Origin: Clostridia bacterium
Lineage (GTDB): Bacteria > Bacillota > Clostridia > TANB77 > CAG-508
DNA length: 64,000 nt
NCBI GenBank assembly: GCA_017937285.1
Contig: JAGBDU010000002.1
Span: 1 to 64,000 of the forward strand
Direction of reading: 5' to 3'
This document shows positions 1 to 9,200 of the stretch, in pieces. Each line of letters begins with the position of its first letter. The first letter of the stretch is position 1. The notes under the pieces were generated by a model. It had not been told where the DNA came from and ran no database searches. It saw only the letters and a program-made list of their open reading frames with translations. Position numbers and translations under genes: made by a program.

Positions 1-24
1 AAAAATAAATAAATAAATTAAAAT

Positions 25-55
25 AAAAAATAGATTAGAAATTCTAATCTATTTT
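25..55 (-). terminator. Intrinsic terminator after yhbY
   Basis: A perfect 9-bp stem (31-39 with 43-51, 3-nt loop) is followed on the minus strand by a U-rich run (the A-run at 25-30 on the plus strand). It overlaps the TAG stop codon of the minus-strand yhbY gene, so it is the natural end of that transcript. Confidence 0.75.
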
Positions 56-339
56 GGTAATTCATATTTACTATTTTTTTGTTTTTGTTTAAATAGTGTA
101 ATTTTATTTCCTATTGTTTGAACTAATGTAGAATTAGTTTTTTCAGAAATTTCAATTGCTATATCTTTTGTTGTATCGGGAGCAGTTTCTAAAACTGTTA
201 TTTTTATTAATTCCCTAGCTTCTAAAGCATCTGATAATTGATTTATTAAATTTTCTGATATTCCCATTTTACCTATTTGAAATATAGGTTCTAATTTATT
301 AGCTAAACTTCTTAAATAAGCTCTTTGTTTACTTGTCAT
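49..339 (-). CDS. yhbY: YhbY-family (CRM domain) RNA-binding protein
   Basis: This 96-residue protein matches the usual length of the single-domain CRM/YhbY family. These proteins bind pre-50S ribosomal particles and take part in large-subunit assembly in the cytoplasm. Visible family features are the N-terminal TSKQRAYLRSLA segment, the IGKMGISENLI segment that carries the GxxG-like loop, and the central ELIKITVLE strand. The lysine-rich C-terminus suits RNA binding. The ATG at 337-339 sits behind an AAAGGAA ribosome binding site on the minus strand. The gene is transcribed alone, divergently from the ABC operon, with its own promoter at 373-401 and a terminator overlapping its stop codon. 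In many Bacillota yhbY lies with obg or nadD; that neighbourhood is not in this window. Family assignment is firm; the exact role is taken from the family. Confidence 0.9.
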   Translation of the reverse strand: MTSKQRAYLRSLANKLEPIFQIGKMGISENLINQLSDALEARELIKITVLETAPDTTKDIAIEISEKTNSTLVQTIGNKITLFKQKQKNSKYELPK

Positions 340-372
340 AATTATGTTCCTTTCTATTATTATAATATTGTT

Positions 373-401
373 ATTGTATACTAAATATCTATAAAAATCA
401 A
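373..401 (-). promoter_or_regulatory. Sigma-A-type promoter of yhbY
   Basis: Read on the minus strand, TTGATT (396-401) and TACAAT (373-378) are separated by 17 bp and lie about 35 bp upstream of the yhbY start codon. The match is good but not perfect and was found by eye. Confidence 0.5.
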
Positions 402-509
402 CTATTGAAAACTATTACTGTGAATTTTATGTGAAGAATTAGTGAAAGCGTAGATTTTATGAGGATAAAATGGTATATTATTATAAAATAAAATTAGGGA
501 GGGATTGAT

Positions 510-1472
510 TTGATTGAGCTAAAAAATGTTACCAAAAAGTATGGTAAATATACTGCAATAGAAAATATGAGCTTTAAAATCGAAAAAGGTGAAATTGTTG
601 GTTTTTTAGGGCAAAATGGAGCAGGTAAAACAACTACTATGAAGTTAATTACCGGATTAATAGATGCTACAGAAGGAGAGATTTATATTAATGATAATAA
701 AATCTCCACAAAAAGCAAAAAAATGATTGGGTATATGCCAGAAAATACACCTCTATATCAGGATTTAACCGTAAGAGAATTTATTGATTATATTGCAGAA
801 TTAAAACGTCTAAAAAAAGAGGAACGTAAAAAAGAAGTAGAAAAGTTAATAAAAGAACTTGGGTTAGAAACAGTTGAAAATAAATTAATTAAAAATATTT
901 CTAGAGGATATAAGCAAAGAGTTAGTTTAGCAGGTGCACTTGCTGGAAATCCTGAAATTTTAATTTTAGATGAGCCAACAGTAGGATTAGATCCAAAGCA
1001 AGTAGTAGAAATACGTAATTTAATAAAATCATTGCGAAAAAGCCATACAGTATTGCTTAGCTCTCATATTTTATCTGAAGTCACACAAATGTGTCAAAAA
1101 GTAATTATAATAAATAATGGAAAAATAATTGCAATTGATACACCAAAAAATTTAGAAGATAGAATTAATAAAAATATTATAATTGTTAATATAGAAGATC
1201 CAAATAATAATATTAATAATATTAAAAATGATATCCCTGAAATTGATAATATTAAATTTAAAAGAGATATTGATAATAATACAAAGCAATATGAGATATT
1301 TATAAAAGAGGAATATGATATAAGAAAAAAATTATTTGAAATTTTACCAAAACACAATATAACAATAATTGAATTAAAAACTGCCGAAACTACCTTAGAA
1401 GAGGCTTTTATAAATTTAATCGATTCAGAAGGAGGAAATGAAGATGTGGGCAATAATAAAGAAGGAATTTAA
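510..1472 (+). CDS. ABC-2 exporter ATP-binding subunit (GldA/CcmA-like)
   Basis: This is the ATPase of an ABC-2 type exporter. It couples ATP hydrolysis to transport by the permease encoded next to it. The Walker A motif GQNGAGKTT is at residues 34-42, a signature of the ISRGYKQR form at 130-137, Walker B LILDEP at 151-156 and the H-loop His at 186. After about residue 215 the protein carries an Asn/Ile-rich C-terminal extension, common in the drug/lipid/gliding-type ABC-2 ATPases. Translation starts at TTG 510 behind AGGGAGGG (496-503). The 3' end overlaps the permease gene by 29 bp, which implies coupled translation. The order ATPase, permease, GldG-like protein matches the gldA-gldF-gldG arrangement. 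That operon is also common in non-gliding Bacillota, so gliding is not implied. The substrate is unknown. Confidence 0.9.
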   Translation: MIELKNVTKKYGKYTAIENMSFKIEKGEIVGFLGQNGAGKTTTMKLITGLIDATEGEIYINDNKISTKSKKMIGYMPENTPLYQDLTVREFIDYIAELKRLKKEERKKEVEKLIKELGLETVENKLIKNISRGYKQRVSLAGALAGNPEILILDEPTVGLDPKQVVEIRNLIKSLRKSHTVLLSSHILSEVTQMCQKVIIINNGKIIAIDTPKNLEDRINKNIIIVNIEDPNNNINNIKNDIPEIDNIKFKRDIDNNTKQYEIFIKEEYDIRKKLFEILPKHNITIIELKTAETTLEEAFINLIDSEGGNEDVGNNKEGI

Positions 1473-2121
1473 GAGCACTTTTTTTTCACCAATAGGATAT
1501 ATAGTTGTTGCAATGTTTTTAATAATTTTTAGTACTTTATTTTATATATTTTCTATAAATAGTAGGAGTATAGATTTAAGTTCGATATATTACGGAACTG
1601 CATTATATGGATTACCAATAATTACTGCAGTAATAACAATGAAATCATTTTCAGAAGAAAGAAGTAAAGATACAGAACAATTATTATTCATGTCACCAAG
1701 AAGTACATTATCTATAGTTATGGGAAAGTTTTTGGCAATAGTAAGTGTTATAGTAGTAACCTTAATTATATCATTTATGTATTATCTAGTATTATTACAA
1801 TGTGGAGTGCCTGATATAAGGCTAATATTAGTAACAATGCTTGGTTTTTTATTATTAAGCATGGCATATATTTCGTTTGGACTACTTGCATCAAGTATTA
1901 CTGAAAGTCAGGTCGTATCTGCAATAATAACATTAATATTTTTAATGTCACCATTATTTGCATCATACGGAAATGGTATATTTTCATATTTATCATTAAT
2001 AAATCTATTTACAAAATTTTCGTTAGGTGTTATTTCGGCAAAAGAAGTTGTTGGTTTAATATCTTTTTCCGTAATGTGTATATCACTTGTGGTAATTGGA
2101 TTTAAAAAAAGACTTAAATAG
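1444..2121 (+). CDS. ABC-2 type permease (GldF-like)
   Basis: This membrane subunit has about six hydrophobic helices in 226 residues, the usual size and topology of ABC-2 permeases. It begins MWAIIKKEFKS-FFSPIGY, the classic N-terminal amphipathic segment of this family ('KKEF..yf.sPiayi'). A second family mark follows the second helix, the MKSFSEERSKDTEQLL segment, where the charged E-E-R-x-x-G/D-T-x-x-x-L stretch contacts the ATPase. Two ATGs are possible, at 1438 and 1444. The GGAGG at 1431-1435 is only 2 nt from the first but 8 nt from the second, so 1444 is preferred. The gene overlaps the ATPase gene, and the GldG-like gene follows 11 bp downstream, so the three form one operon. The substrate is not predictable from sequence. 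Confidence 0.88.
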   Translation: MWAIIKKEFKSTFFSPIGYIVVAMFLIIFSTLFYIFSINSRSIDLSSIYYGTALYGLPIITAVITMKSFSEERSKDTEQLLFMSPRSTLSIVMGKFLAIVSVIVVTLIISFMYYLVLLQCGVPDIRLILVTMLGFLLLSMAYISFGLLASSITESQVVSAIITLIFLMSPLFASYGNGIFSYLSLINLFTKFSLGVISAKEVVGLISFSVMCISLVVIGFKKRLK

Positions 2122-2132
2122 GGGGGATAGTT

Positions 2133-3608
2133 GTGAAAAATATACTTAAAAAAGTGAATAAAAAGTGGTTAAAGCAAATCTCTTTTACAATATTATTAGT
2201 TGCAAGTATAATTGCTATATATTTTGAAATTAATGTGTTAGTAGAAAAGTTAAATATTCCTGATATAGATATGACAAAATCTAAATTATTTTCTTTAACA
2301 GAATTATCTAAAGAAAAAATAAAAGAAATAAATGAAAAGTTAGAAATTCAATTAGTTAATTTTGATGAATATTTATATTTATCAAATGTTTCAAATTCAG
2401 TAAATGTGATAAAAGAATATGCTAAAGTTAATAATAATATAACTGTAGAACAAGTGAATAATTCAGATGTAGAATCACCATTAATTTATTTGAAATATAA
2501 AGATAAAACAAAAGAATTAAGTATTGATGATTTATATACATATGAATTTTCAACAGAAACATATATTAATGAAAATCTAGATTTAACAGAAGAAACTATA
2601 ACAAATGCAATTATATCAATAACTACAGAAAATACAAAAAAAATATATTTATATATAAATCATAGTACATATAAAGATTATCCAGAAGCATATTTTTCAA
2701 CATTAATAAGTAAATTGGAAGGAAAAGTGAACGAAATTAATTATTTAGATTTATCAACAGAAGAAAATATTCCTGATGATTGCAATTGTTTAGTTATACC
2801 TACTTTGGGTGAAGATATTTCTGAAAAAGAAAGAGATATATTAATAAATTATATAAATAATGGTGGAAATATACTTATATTGCAAGAGTCATACGCAATT
2901 ATAAATACAGATTTACCTAATTTTAAATCAGTTATTGATTTATATGGAATTAGTTTTTCAGATGGAATTGTAATGGAAGGCAACACCGAAAATATGTTAA
3001 ATAATATACCAGAGTTTATTGTTGAAAAAATAAATACAGATAGTACAATTGGCAAAAATTTGAATAAAAACTCTAAAATATTATTAGTAGATTCTGGAAA
3101 AATAGATTTTAAAGATGAGGAAACACTAAAATCTTTGAATGTATCTTATGAAGTAATTGCACAAGCTAGTGATTCAGCTTTTTTAAGAAAAGATTTAAGC
3201 AATACAGAGTATACACGATTAGATTCAGATGAAGACGCATCAAATGCAATATTATCGGCATTAGTTACAAAAAAAGTAGAAGGTAATAAAAATTCAAAAC
3301 TAATTGTTTTTTCGAATTCAATTTTTGCAACAGATTCTACTGCTATTCCGATTAAAGACATATTAACTGGTCAGAGCAAAAAGGGAAAGGCTATATATAT
3401 TAATAATAATGAAGAAGTTTTAGAAAAATCTATTAAATATTTATCAAATAATACAGAGTCTTTAATATTAAGAAAAAAATATTACGATAATATTCCAACA
3501 ATAAAATTAATTCAAAGTGGAACTATAGTGCAAATATTATATGGAGTACCAATGCTTGTAATATTAATAGGATATATAGTATGGAGAATAAGAAAAAATA
3601 AAAGATAA
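2133..3608 (+). CDS. GldG-like ABC-associated membrane protein
   Basis: This 491-residue protein matches the GldG/'ABC-type uncharacterized transport' family. It has an N-terminal transmembrane helix (about residues 15-36), then the family hallmark DMTKSKLFSLTELSKEKIK (about residues 46-64), a long extracytoplasmic domain, and a second transmembrane helix near the C-terminus (about 466-485) followed by a short basic tail. It starts at GTG 2133 behind GGGGGG (2121-2126). It lies third in the operon with the ATPase and permease and probably forms the extracytoplasmic part of the same transporter. The operon seems to end here: a terminator-like hairpin begins about 10 bp after the stop codon. 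The substrate and exact role of GldG-like proteins in non-gliding Bacillota are not established. Confidence 0.8.
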   Translation: MKNILKKVNKKWLKQISFTILLVASIIAIYFEINVLVEKLNIPDIDMTKSKLFSLTELSKEKIKEINEKLEIQLVNFDEYLYLSNVSNSVNVIKEYAKVNNNITVEQVNNSDVESPLIYLKYKDKTKELSIDDLYTYEFSTETYINENLDLTEETITNAIISITTENTKKIYLYINHSTYKDYPEAYFSTLISKLEGKVNEINYLDLSTEENIPDDCNCLVIPTLGEDISEKERDILINYINNGGNILILQESYAIINTDLPNFKSVIDLYGISFSDGIVMEGNTENMLNNIPEFIVEKINTDSTIGKNLNKNSKILLVDSGKIDFKDEETLKSLNVSYEVIAQASDSAFLRKDLSNTEYTRLDSDEDASNAILSALVTKKVEGNKNSKLIVFSNSIFATDSTAIPIKDILTGQSKKGKAIYINNNEEVLEKSIKYLSNNTESLILRKKYYDNIPTIKLIQSGTIVQILYGVPMLVILIGYIVWRIRKNKR

Positions 3609-3617
3609 AATGAATAT

Positions 3618-3659
3618 AAAAAAAGCTCTATTCATAAATTTTATGAGGGGGCTTTTTTT
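3618..3659 (+). terminator. Intrinsic terminator of the ABC operon, overlapping the next gene's start
   Basis: An A-run (3618-3624) and GCTC (3625-3628) pair with GGGC (3649-3652) and a T-run (3653-3659). The inner stem CATAA/TTATG is at 3633-3637 and 3641-3645. The 3' stem also contains the AGGGGG ribosome binding site of the YkvI-like gene, and the T-run runs into its probable TTG start at 3658. Confidence 0.65.
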
Positions 3660-4674
3660 GAGTGAAATAATAAAAGCTATAAGTACTATAATTGGAACTT
3701 TTATAGGTGCAGGATTTGCATCTGGAAAAGAAATATATTTATTTTTTTACAAATATGGAATATTGGGAATAATGGGGATTATTATTTCAAGTATTTCTGT
3801 AGGATATATAATTTATAAAGTTATATATATATCAAAAAAGAATCATATAGATAATTATAATGATTTTATAAATTATATTGTAAAAAATAAAATTATAAAA
3901 ATAATATTAAATAATATAGTAGAGCTATTTTTAATTATATCTTTTTGTGTCATGATATCGGGATTTTGTGCATTTTTAAATCAAGAATTTAACATCAAAA
4001 TAATAATTAGTTATATATTTATTCTAATATTATGTTTTTTTATATTAAGAAAAAATATTAATGGAATTGCAAAAATAAATAATATAGTAATTCCAATTAT
4101 TATTTTTACAATAATATATATATCATTAAAAAAAATGCCTGCTTCATATACAGTTTTACTAAAAAGTGTAAATAATAATGAATTTAATTTTAGATTTATT
4201 ATTGATAGTATTCTTTATGCAAATTATAATTTATTGACTATAGTTCCAATATTAATAACTATAAAAAAGTTTGTATCAAAAAAAAGAAATATAAAGTATG
4301 TTGGTATAATATGTACATTAATAATTTTTATATTATCTTTATCTATTTTTTCATTACTTGCGCAAGGTGATTCTAATGTAAAAAATGTTGAAATGCCAAT
4401 TGTTTTTATAGTAGGAAAATATGGCTTAATATATAAATATATATATTGTTTAATAATTGGAATTGCAATATTTACTACTGCAATTTCTGCCGGATATGGG
4501 TATTTACAAAAATATGAAAAAAATAAAGTGATTTATAATAAAAAAATGTTTTTTTTAATGGTAAGTACGATAATCTCCATTTCAATTGGATTTTCAAAAC
4601 TAATTGCAATATTATACCCGGTATTTGGAATTATTGGAGTAATACAGAGTTATTATATTATAAAAGCACACTAA
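3658..4674 (+). CDS. YkvI-family multi-pass membrane protein
   Basis: This hydrophobic protein of about 338 residues has roughly ten predicted helices. It resembles the YkvI family (COG3949), distant relatives of LeuT-fold secondary transporters. The first helix carries the diagnostic GTFIGAGFASGKEI segment, which in the LeuT fold corresponds to the unwound, substrate- or ion-binding part of helix 1. The substrate is unknown. The frame is open from ATG 3610, directly after the GldG-like stop, but that ATG has no ribosome binding site and the region encodes a terminator hairpin. A TTG at 3658 lies 6-7 nt after GAGGGGG and places LSEIIKAISTIIG as the natural N-terminus, so I prefer 3658. The gene is probably not co-translated with the ABC operon. 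Alternative: expression by read-through of that terminator. Confidence 0.78.
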   Translation: MSEIIKAISTIIGTFIGAGFASGKEIYLFFYKYGILGIMGIIISSISVGYIIYKVIYISKKNHIDNYNDFINYIVKNKIIKIILNNIVELFLIISFCVMISGFCAFLNQEFNIKIIISYIFILILCFFILRKNINGIAKINNIVIPIIIFTIIYISLKKMPASYTVLLKSVNNNEFNFRFIIDSILYANYNLLTIVPILITIKKFVSKKRNIKYVGIICTLIIFILSLSIFSLLAQGDSNVKNVEMPIVFIVGKYGLIYKYIYCLIIGIAIFTTAISAGYGYLQKYEKNKVIYNKKMFFLMVSTIISISIGFSKLIAILYPVFGIIGVIQSYYIIKAH

Positions 4675-4710
4675 TTGTTAGAATTCACAGCTAAAAGTGA
4701 GCCGTTCTAA

Positions 4711-4861
4711 AGGGATTATATTATAAAAAATTCCATTCCTTACTGGTCGGCAGGCTAAAGTTTTAATACATTAATAAGTATGTGCTTTAAAATATTGGCT
4801 GGCAGTGAGGTTCTATGGCTCCCAAACTGCGCGTCATTGCATTTTTTATAATATAATCCCT
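4711..4861. repeat. MITE-like element with 21-bp perfect terminal inverted repeats
   Basis: A 151-bp non-coding element is bounded by the perfect 21-bp inverted repeat 4711-4731 / 4841-4861 (AGGGATTATATTATAAAAAA and one more base). Its left 80 bp recur with about four mismatches at 27930-28010. The core, beginning TTCCTTACTGGTCGGCAGGC, contains further short inverted repeats. No obvious target-site duplication is visible. It lies in the 427-bp gap between the YkvI-like gene and tRNA-Arg. The rest of that gap holds only A+T-rich sequence and the terminator at 5031-5067. Confidence 0.65.
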
Positions 4862-5030
4862 TTTCCACTACTCTAAAAAAATGACTGTAAACAGTAACCA
4901 TTAATTGAATAAATTTAATATATATTTCGTATAATATATTGAAATAGATACAAGAATATGATGAAAATTATGAAAATTAGGAATATGACTCCAAATTTGC
5001 ATAAAGCACCTCTTATAATAGATGAATTAT

Positions 5031-5067
5031 AAAAAAACTTACTAGAATAATTGCTAGTAAGTTTTTT
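5031..5067 (-). terminator. Terminator of tRNA-Arg(UCU)
   Basis: A 10-bp stem (5036-5045 with 5054-5063, 8-nt loop) has an A-run on its left and a T-run on its right, so it can work in both directions. On the minus strand it ends the tRNA-Arg transcript about 35 bp after the tRNA. Confidence 0.75.
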
Positions 5068-5101
5068 ATACGATTTCATACGATTTTGTATAATCATATC
5101 A

Positions 5102-5178
<77 letters not shown>

Positions 5179-5192
5179 ATAACATAATTAGT

Positions 5193-5221
5193 ATATTATC
5201 ATAAGATGAAAATTTTGTCAA
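5193..5221 (-). promoter_or_regulatory. Promoter of tRNA-Arg(UCU)
   Basis: On the minus strand TTGACA (5216-5221) and TAATAT (5193-5198) are separated by 17 bp and end about 15 bp before the tRNA 5' end. Confidence 0.7.
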
Positions 5222-5337
5222 CTAGAAAATATAAAAATGTATAAAAATTTACAATTAATAATAAATTGTTATATAGGAAAAGAAAGGAGAAATAATTAAA
5301 TTACTATAATAAATAATTTAATTATGTGTATAACAAT

Positions 5338-6072
5338 ATGGAAGATATTATAAAAACATCATTATTAGGTTTATTTTTTGGAACGTTTGGAACGACTCTA
5401 GGAGGAATAATAGGTATTACTATAAAAAATCCTTCAAATAAATTATTAAGTTTTATATTATCATTAGCATCAGGATTAATGATAGCTGTAGTATGTTTTG
5501 AATTAGTACCAGAGGCATCAGAAATAAGTAGTATTGGAAATACAATTATAGGAATTATGATTGGTATATTAATAATGATTTTCTGTGACATAATTGTTAA
5601 ATCTAAATTTGAAAATAAAAAAATAAAAAGTAATGCTTTATTAAAAACTGGAATAGTTGTAAGTATAGGATTAGCTATTCATAATATACCAGAGGGGTTA
5701 GCAATAGGTACTGGATTTGAATCATCTATTAAATTAGGGTATTCATTAGCAATTGCAATTGCTATACATGATATACCAGAAGGAATATCAATGGCAGCAC
5801 CAATGAAAAAAGGTGGATTAAAATCATGGAAAATACTTTTATATGTAATTTTATCAGGAATTACAACTGGAGTGGGGGCTTTTATTGGAGCAATAGTGGG
5901 AAATATTTCTGTAAAAATAATAGCAATATGTTTATCTTTTGCAGCAGGTGCGATGTTGTATATAGTATCTGGTGAATTAACACCAGAATCAAATAAATTA
6001 TATAGTGGTAAAATGTCGTCTGTAGGTAATATGTTGGGATTTATATTAGGGTATGTAGCAACTCAAATATGA
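5338..6072 (+). CDS. ZIP-family divalent metal transporter (ZupT/GufA-like)
   Basis: This integral membrane protein of about 244 residues belongs to the ZIP family, which imports Zn2+ and related divalent metals into the cytoplasm. Two metal-binding helices carry the hallmark repeats HNIPEGLAIG and HDIPEGISMA. A glycine-rich first helix (GLFFGTFGTTLGG) and an E-L-V-P-E-A-S-E helix 2 motif also fit the GufA/ZupT branch. Eight helices are likely. The frame is open from GTG 5326, but ATG 5338 (MEDIIKTSL) is the more natural start. Neither has a clear ribosome binding site; the AAAGGAGA at 5284-5290 is too far upstream. The gene stands alone, downstream of the divergent tRNA-Arg. It ends in TGA, which confirms that TGA is a stop in this organism. 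Confidence 0.87.
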   Translation: MEDIIKTSLLGLFFGTFGTTLGGIIGITIKNPSNKLLSFILSLASGLMIAVVCFELVPEASEISSIGNTIIGIMIGILIMIFCDIIVKSKFENKKIKSNALLKTGIVVSIGLAIHNIPEGLAIGTGFESSIKLGYSLAIAIAIHDIPEGISMAAPMKKGGLKSWKILLYVILSGITTGVGAFIGAIVGNISVKIIAICLSFAAGAMLYIVSGELTPESNKLYSGKMSSVGNMLGFILGYVATQI

Positions 6073-6099
6073 AGATGATGTAAATAAAATGAAACAAAA

Positions 6100-6153
6100 A
6101 TGTAATTAAAATGTAATAAATTCGAATAATATTGAAAAAATCGCATTTCCGTA
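6100..6153 (+). promoter_or_regulatory. Putative operator upstream of giant surface protein 1
   Basis: Two exact ATGTAAT direct repeats (6100-6106 and 6111-6117) are spaced 11 bp start to start, followed by TTTCCGTA (6146-6153). The same arrangement occurs upstream of the second giant gene (42447-42490), with the TTTCCGTA box 95 and 98 bp from the respective start codons. Direct repeats on one helical turn are typical of OmpR-type response regulators; the regulator itself is not identifiable here. Confidence 0.55.
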
Positions 6154-6186
6154 AATAAAATAGAAATTTAATGAAAAAATCTAAAT

Positions 6187-6215
6187 TTGCAAAAATATTA
6201 GTTATTTTCTAGAAT
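6187..6215 (+). promoter_or_regulatory. Sigma-A-type promoter of giant surface protein 1
   Basis: TTGCAA (6187-6192) and TAGAAT (6210-6215) have a 17-bp spacer. This predicts a transcript start near 6222 and a short leader carrying AGGAGG (6235-6240), 7 nt before the ATG. Confidence 0.6.
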
Positions 6216-6247
6216 AAGATAATAAGATAAATCTAGGAGGTAAAATA

Positions 6248-9200
6248 ATGAAAAGGAGAAAAGTATTATTAACAATTATAGTTATTGGCATTATATGCTT
6301 TGTTGCAGGTAGTGGTTCTATTATGAAAAATGTTTTTTTGCTACAAAAACAAGCACCAGCCAAAGCGTATAATAGTAGCCAAGAGCTAATTGGAAGCTAT
6401 GAAGAAGCAGTAACAGAAACTGCAACAGATTCCAATGGAAATGAAATAGAAAATTTAGAAATGAACGTATATTTTCTTGACGAGCAAGGCAACAAAAAAA
6501 GAGGAAAATATCAAACATTTACAGTTAATGAAAAAGGAACAGAATCTCCTGAAACTGCAACTTTGTATGTTGATTTAGGGTTAAGTCAGAATAATGTTTC
6601 GATAATTAATGGTAAAATAAAATTAAATTACTATAATGCAACGATTATCCCAACATTATCTGAAGGAGGAATAATAAAAAAGATAAATAGTGTTGATGAT
6701 ATTGATTTAAATGAAATTGTTGCAGGAAACTCTGTGCACTTAAGTTTTTTAATGAAACAAAATGTATATTGGGATAATGGTCAAACAGCAAGGTATGCTT
6801 ATCTAAATCCAAACAGCTTAACAAATGCAACAATAGAAGGTGATTATGTTGATGAAGGAGGAAATACAAGGCATTTTAAAAAAATTATAAAATGGAAAAT
6901 CGATTGGGATGCAAATACAGAGATAGAAAATGTAAATATAGATAATAAACTAGCAGAAAATGGAAACTTGATTCATTTAGAAGATGATAGAATAGTAGCC
7001 TTGTTTGAAGTTACAAGTAAAAACAAAGCAGGGGGAGCAATACCTGGAGTTGGTGAATATAAAATGAGCGGATTTAAAATAAATGGTATTGCCCCAGAGA
7101 TTACTGTTTCTGATGTAACTGTTCCATATAATAGTTATACTATGGAAGATGTTAATTATGATTCAGCATCAGATACTCTTACATGGAAATCTGTTCGTGT
7201 AGGAGCTGATGAAGGAACAAATGGACCAATTGTAAATTGGGGATTCCATTCATATGTAACAGCTGTATATCCAAGCTCGTTATATAACAATTATTTAAAA
7301 AATCAAACAAATACAGTTACAACACAATTATCGGTAGCATCTAAAAATATGGCATATGTAAATCCAAAAATTCAACATACTGAAACAAGTTTATTGGCAC
7401 CTGGAACATCCCCAGAGCTAGGTACAAGATATACTGGACAAGCAAATGCAAGTTTAACCCTTAGATTTGATACTTATAACGGAGAAATATATAGTTATAA
7501 AACAGGGATATCAGATCAAAGTAAAGTAAATTCGGAGCTAATATATTATGGTGTAAATACGTCAGCGGGCTATAAAGAAGATTGTAATGTAAATGTTAAT
7601 GTGGGTGGCGGAATAGTAAATGGAGTAAAAATAGATTGGAAAAACAATAACCCTGCTGAGCATTCATTTATGGATAATAACGAAAATCTTTATTCACATG
7701 AAGATTTTAAATATTATACAGGAATAATAATTACTGAAAAAGCTATAACGACATTAGGAGGCAATGGATGGATAAAGGTTTATGATGATGAAACAAACTC
7801 TTTAATTGGAACATATACAGCAGAAGGAAATTACAAATATGATGAGAAACACAAAAAAGTAAGAATAGAAACTTCTGAGGTAGTTAATCCTGGTGAGATA
7901 AATTTGACAAATTTAGTAGAGCTAGACAATGTGGCATTAAAAGCGAAATATCCAAATTTAAGTACGTTTGAAACATTTACAAAATTGGCATCTTCATCAA
8001 ATGCCTATATAAAGATAAAGGGAAATACAAGTTATTCTACACCTTATAGTAACTATGCAAGAGCAGATTATGATGCAGGAACTTTAAGATTGGCTAGTAC
8101 TGATCCAATTACAGCAGATACATATGAATCAACTAAAATTAAATATTCAGAAACACTTATGTTAGCAGATTACTTACAATCTAATTCACAAAGTAATATA
8201 ACATATTATAAAAACCCAAAAGTTTTAGTTGAGTTTCCAAGTACAGTTAAATCTAATAATACTAAATATGTAAGAGACTCATTAAACGTTACATCTGGAG
8301 ATCAAACAATGGAAGCTACAATATCAAGTAGATGTACAGAGAATGGAAAGGATTACTTTATAATAAGTATAACTGGTGAAACTAATAATTCAATAGATAT
8401 TAGTGCAGAATTTGAGATAGTTCCACAAACAACCAAAATTAAAAGTTCCACAGATATAAAAGACAGACAAATAAGAACTTTTGCAAACACTACTTATAAC
8501 GGCACAAAGATAATAGGTAATATAAAAGGTGCTTGGTGGAATGCAACAGATGGACCCGATACATATGACTGGAATGGAAATGGAATAACTTCAGATGGGG
8601 ATTATTTTTATCAAAATACAGAAATAATATTTACAGAGCCGGTAGGAGTAAGAACAGTAACATCTTTACAATTAGAAGGAAGTGCAGAGGAAGTTTTATG
8701 CCCAGACATTATGGAATTAGATAAAAATCAAGATGCTGGAAAAACAGTTACTGTAAATAACTATTTATATAATTATTCAGAGGGAACATTAAAAAAATTA
8801 AAGCTTGTAGGTAGAATTCCATTTAAAGGAAATAAATTTATAAAAAGTGGAGATAAAATGGGATCTACATTTGATACAGTAATGACATCTGGAATAAATA
8901 TACCAAGTGAACTTACTGGAAAAGTTACTGTAAAATATTCAACTCAAGAGGTTAGTCTATTAAATAATTCGTCAGTTTCAAATGTTATTAATAACTTTAA
9001 CTGGACGAGTACATTTACTAGTGATGCAAAATCATATATGATAGATTTTGGAAACACAGATATTGATAAAGGAAGTACATATAATTTTACATACACAATA
9101 AAATTGCCAAATACTTTAAATTATGGATTAGCATCATTTACATCAGATGCGATAGCATTTAATACAGTAGAAAATGGACAAGAAGTATTTGCAATACCAG

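Noticed and set aside
510-3608. Gliding motility operon
   Set aside because: GldA/F/G-like ABC-2 operons are widespread in non-gliding Bacillota and no other gliding gene is present.
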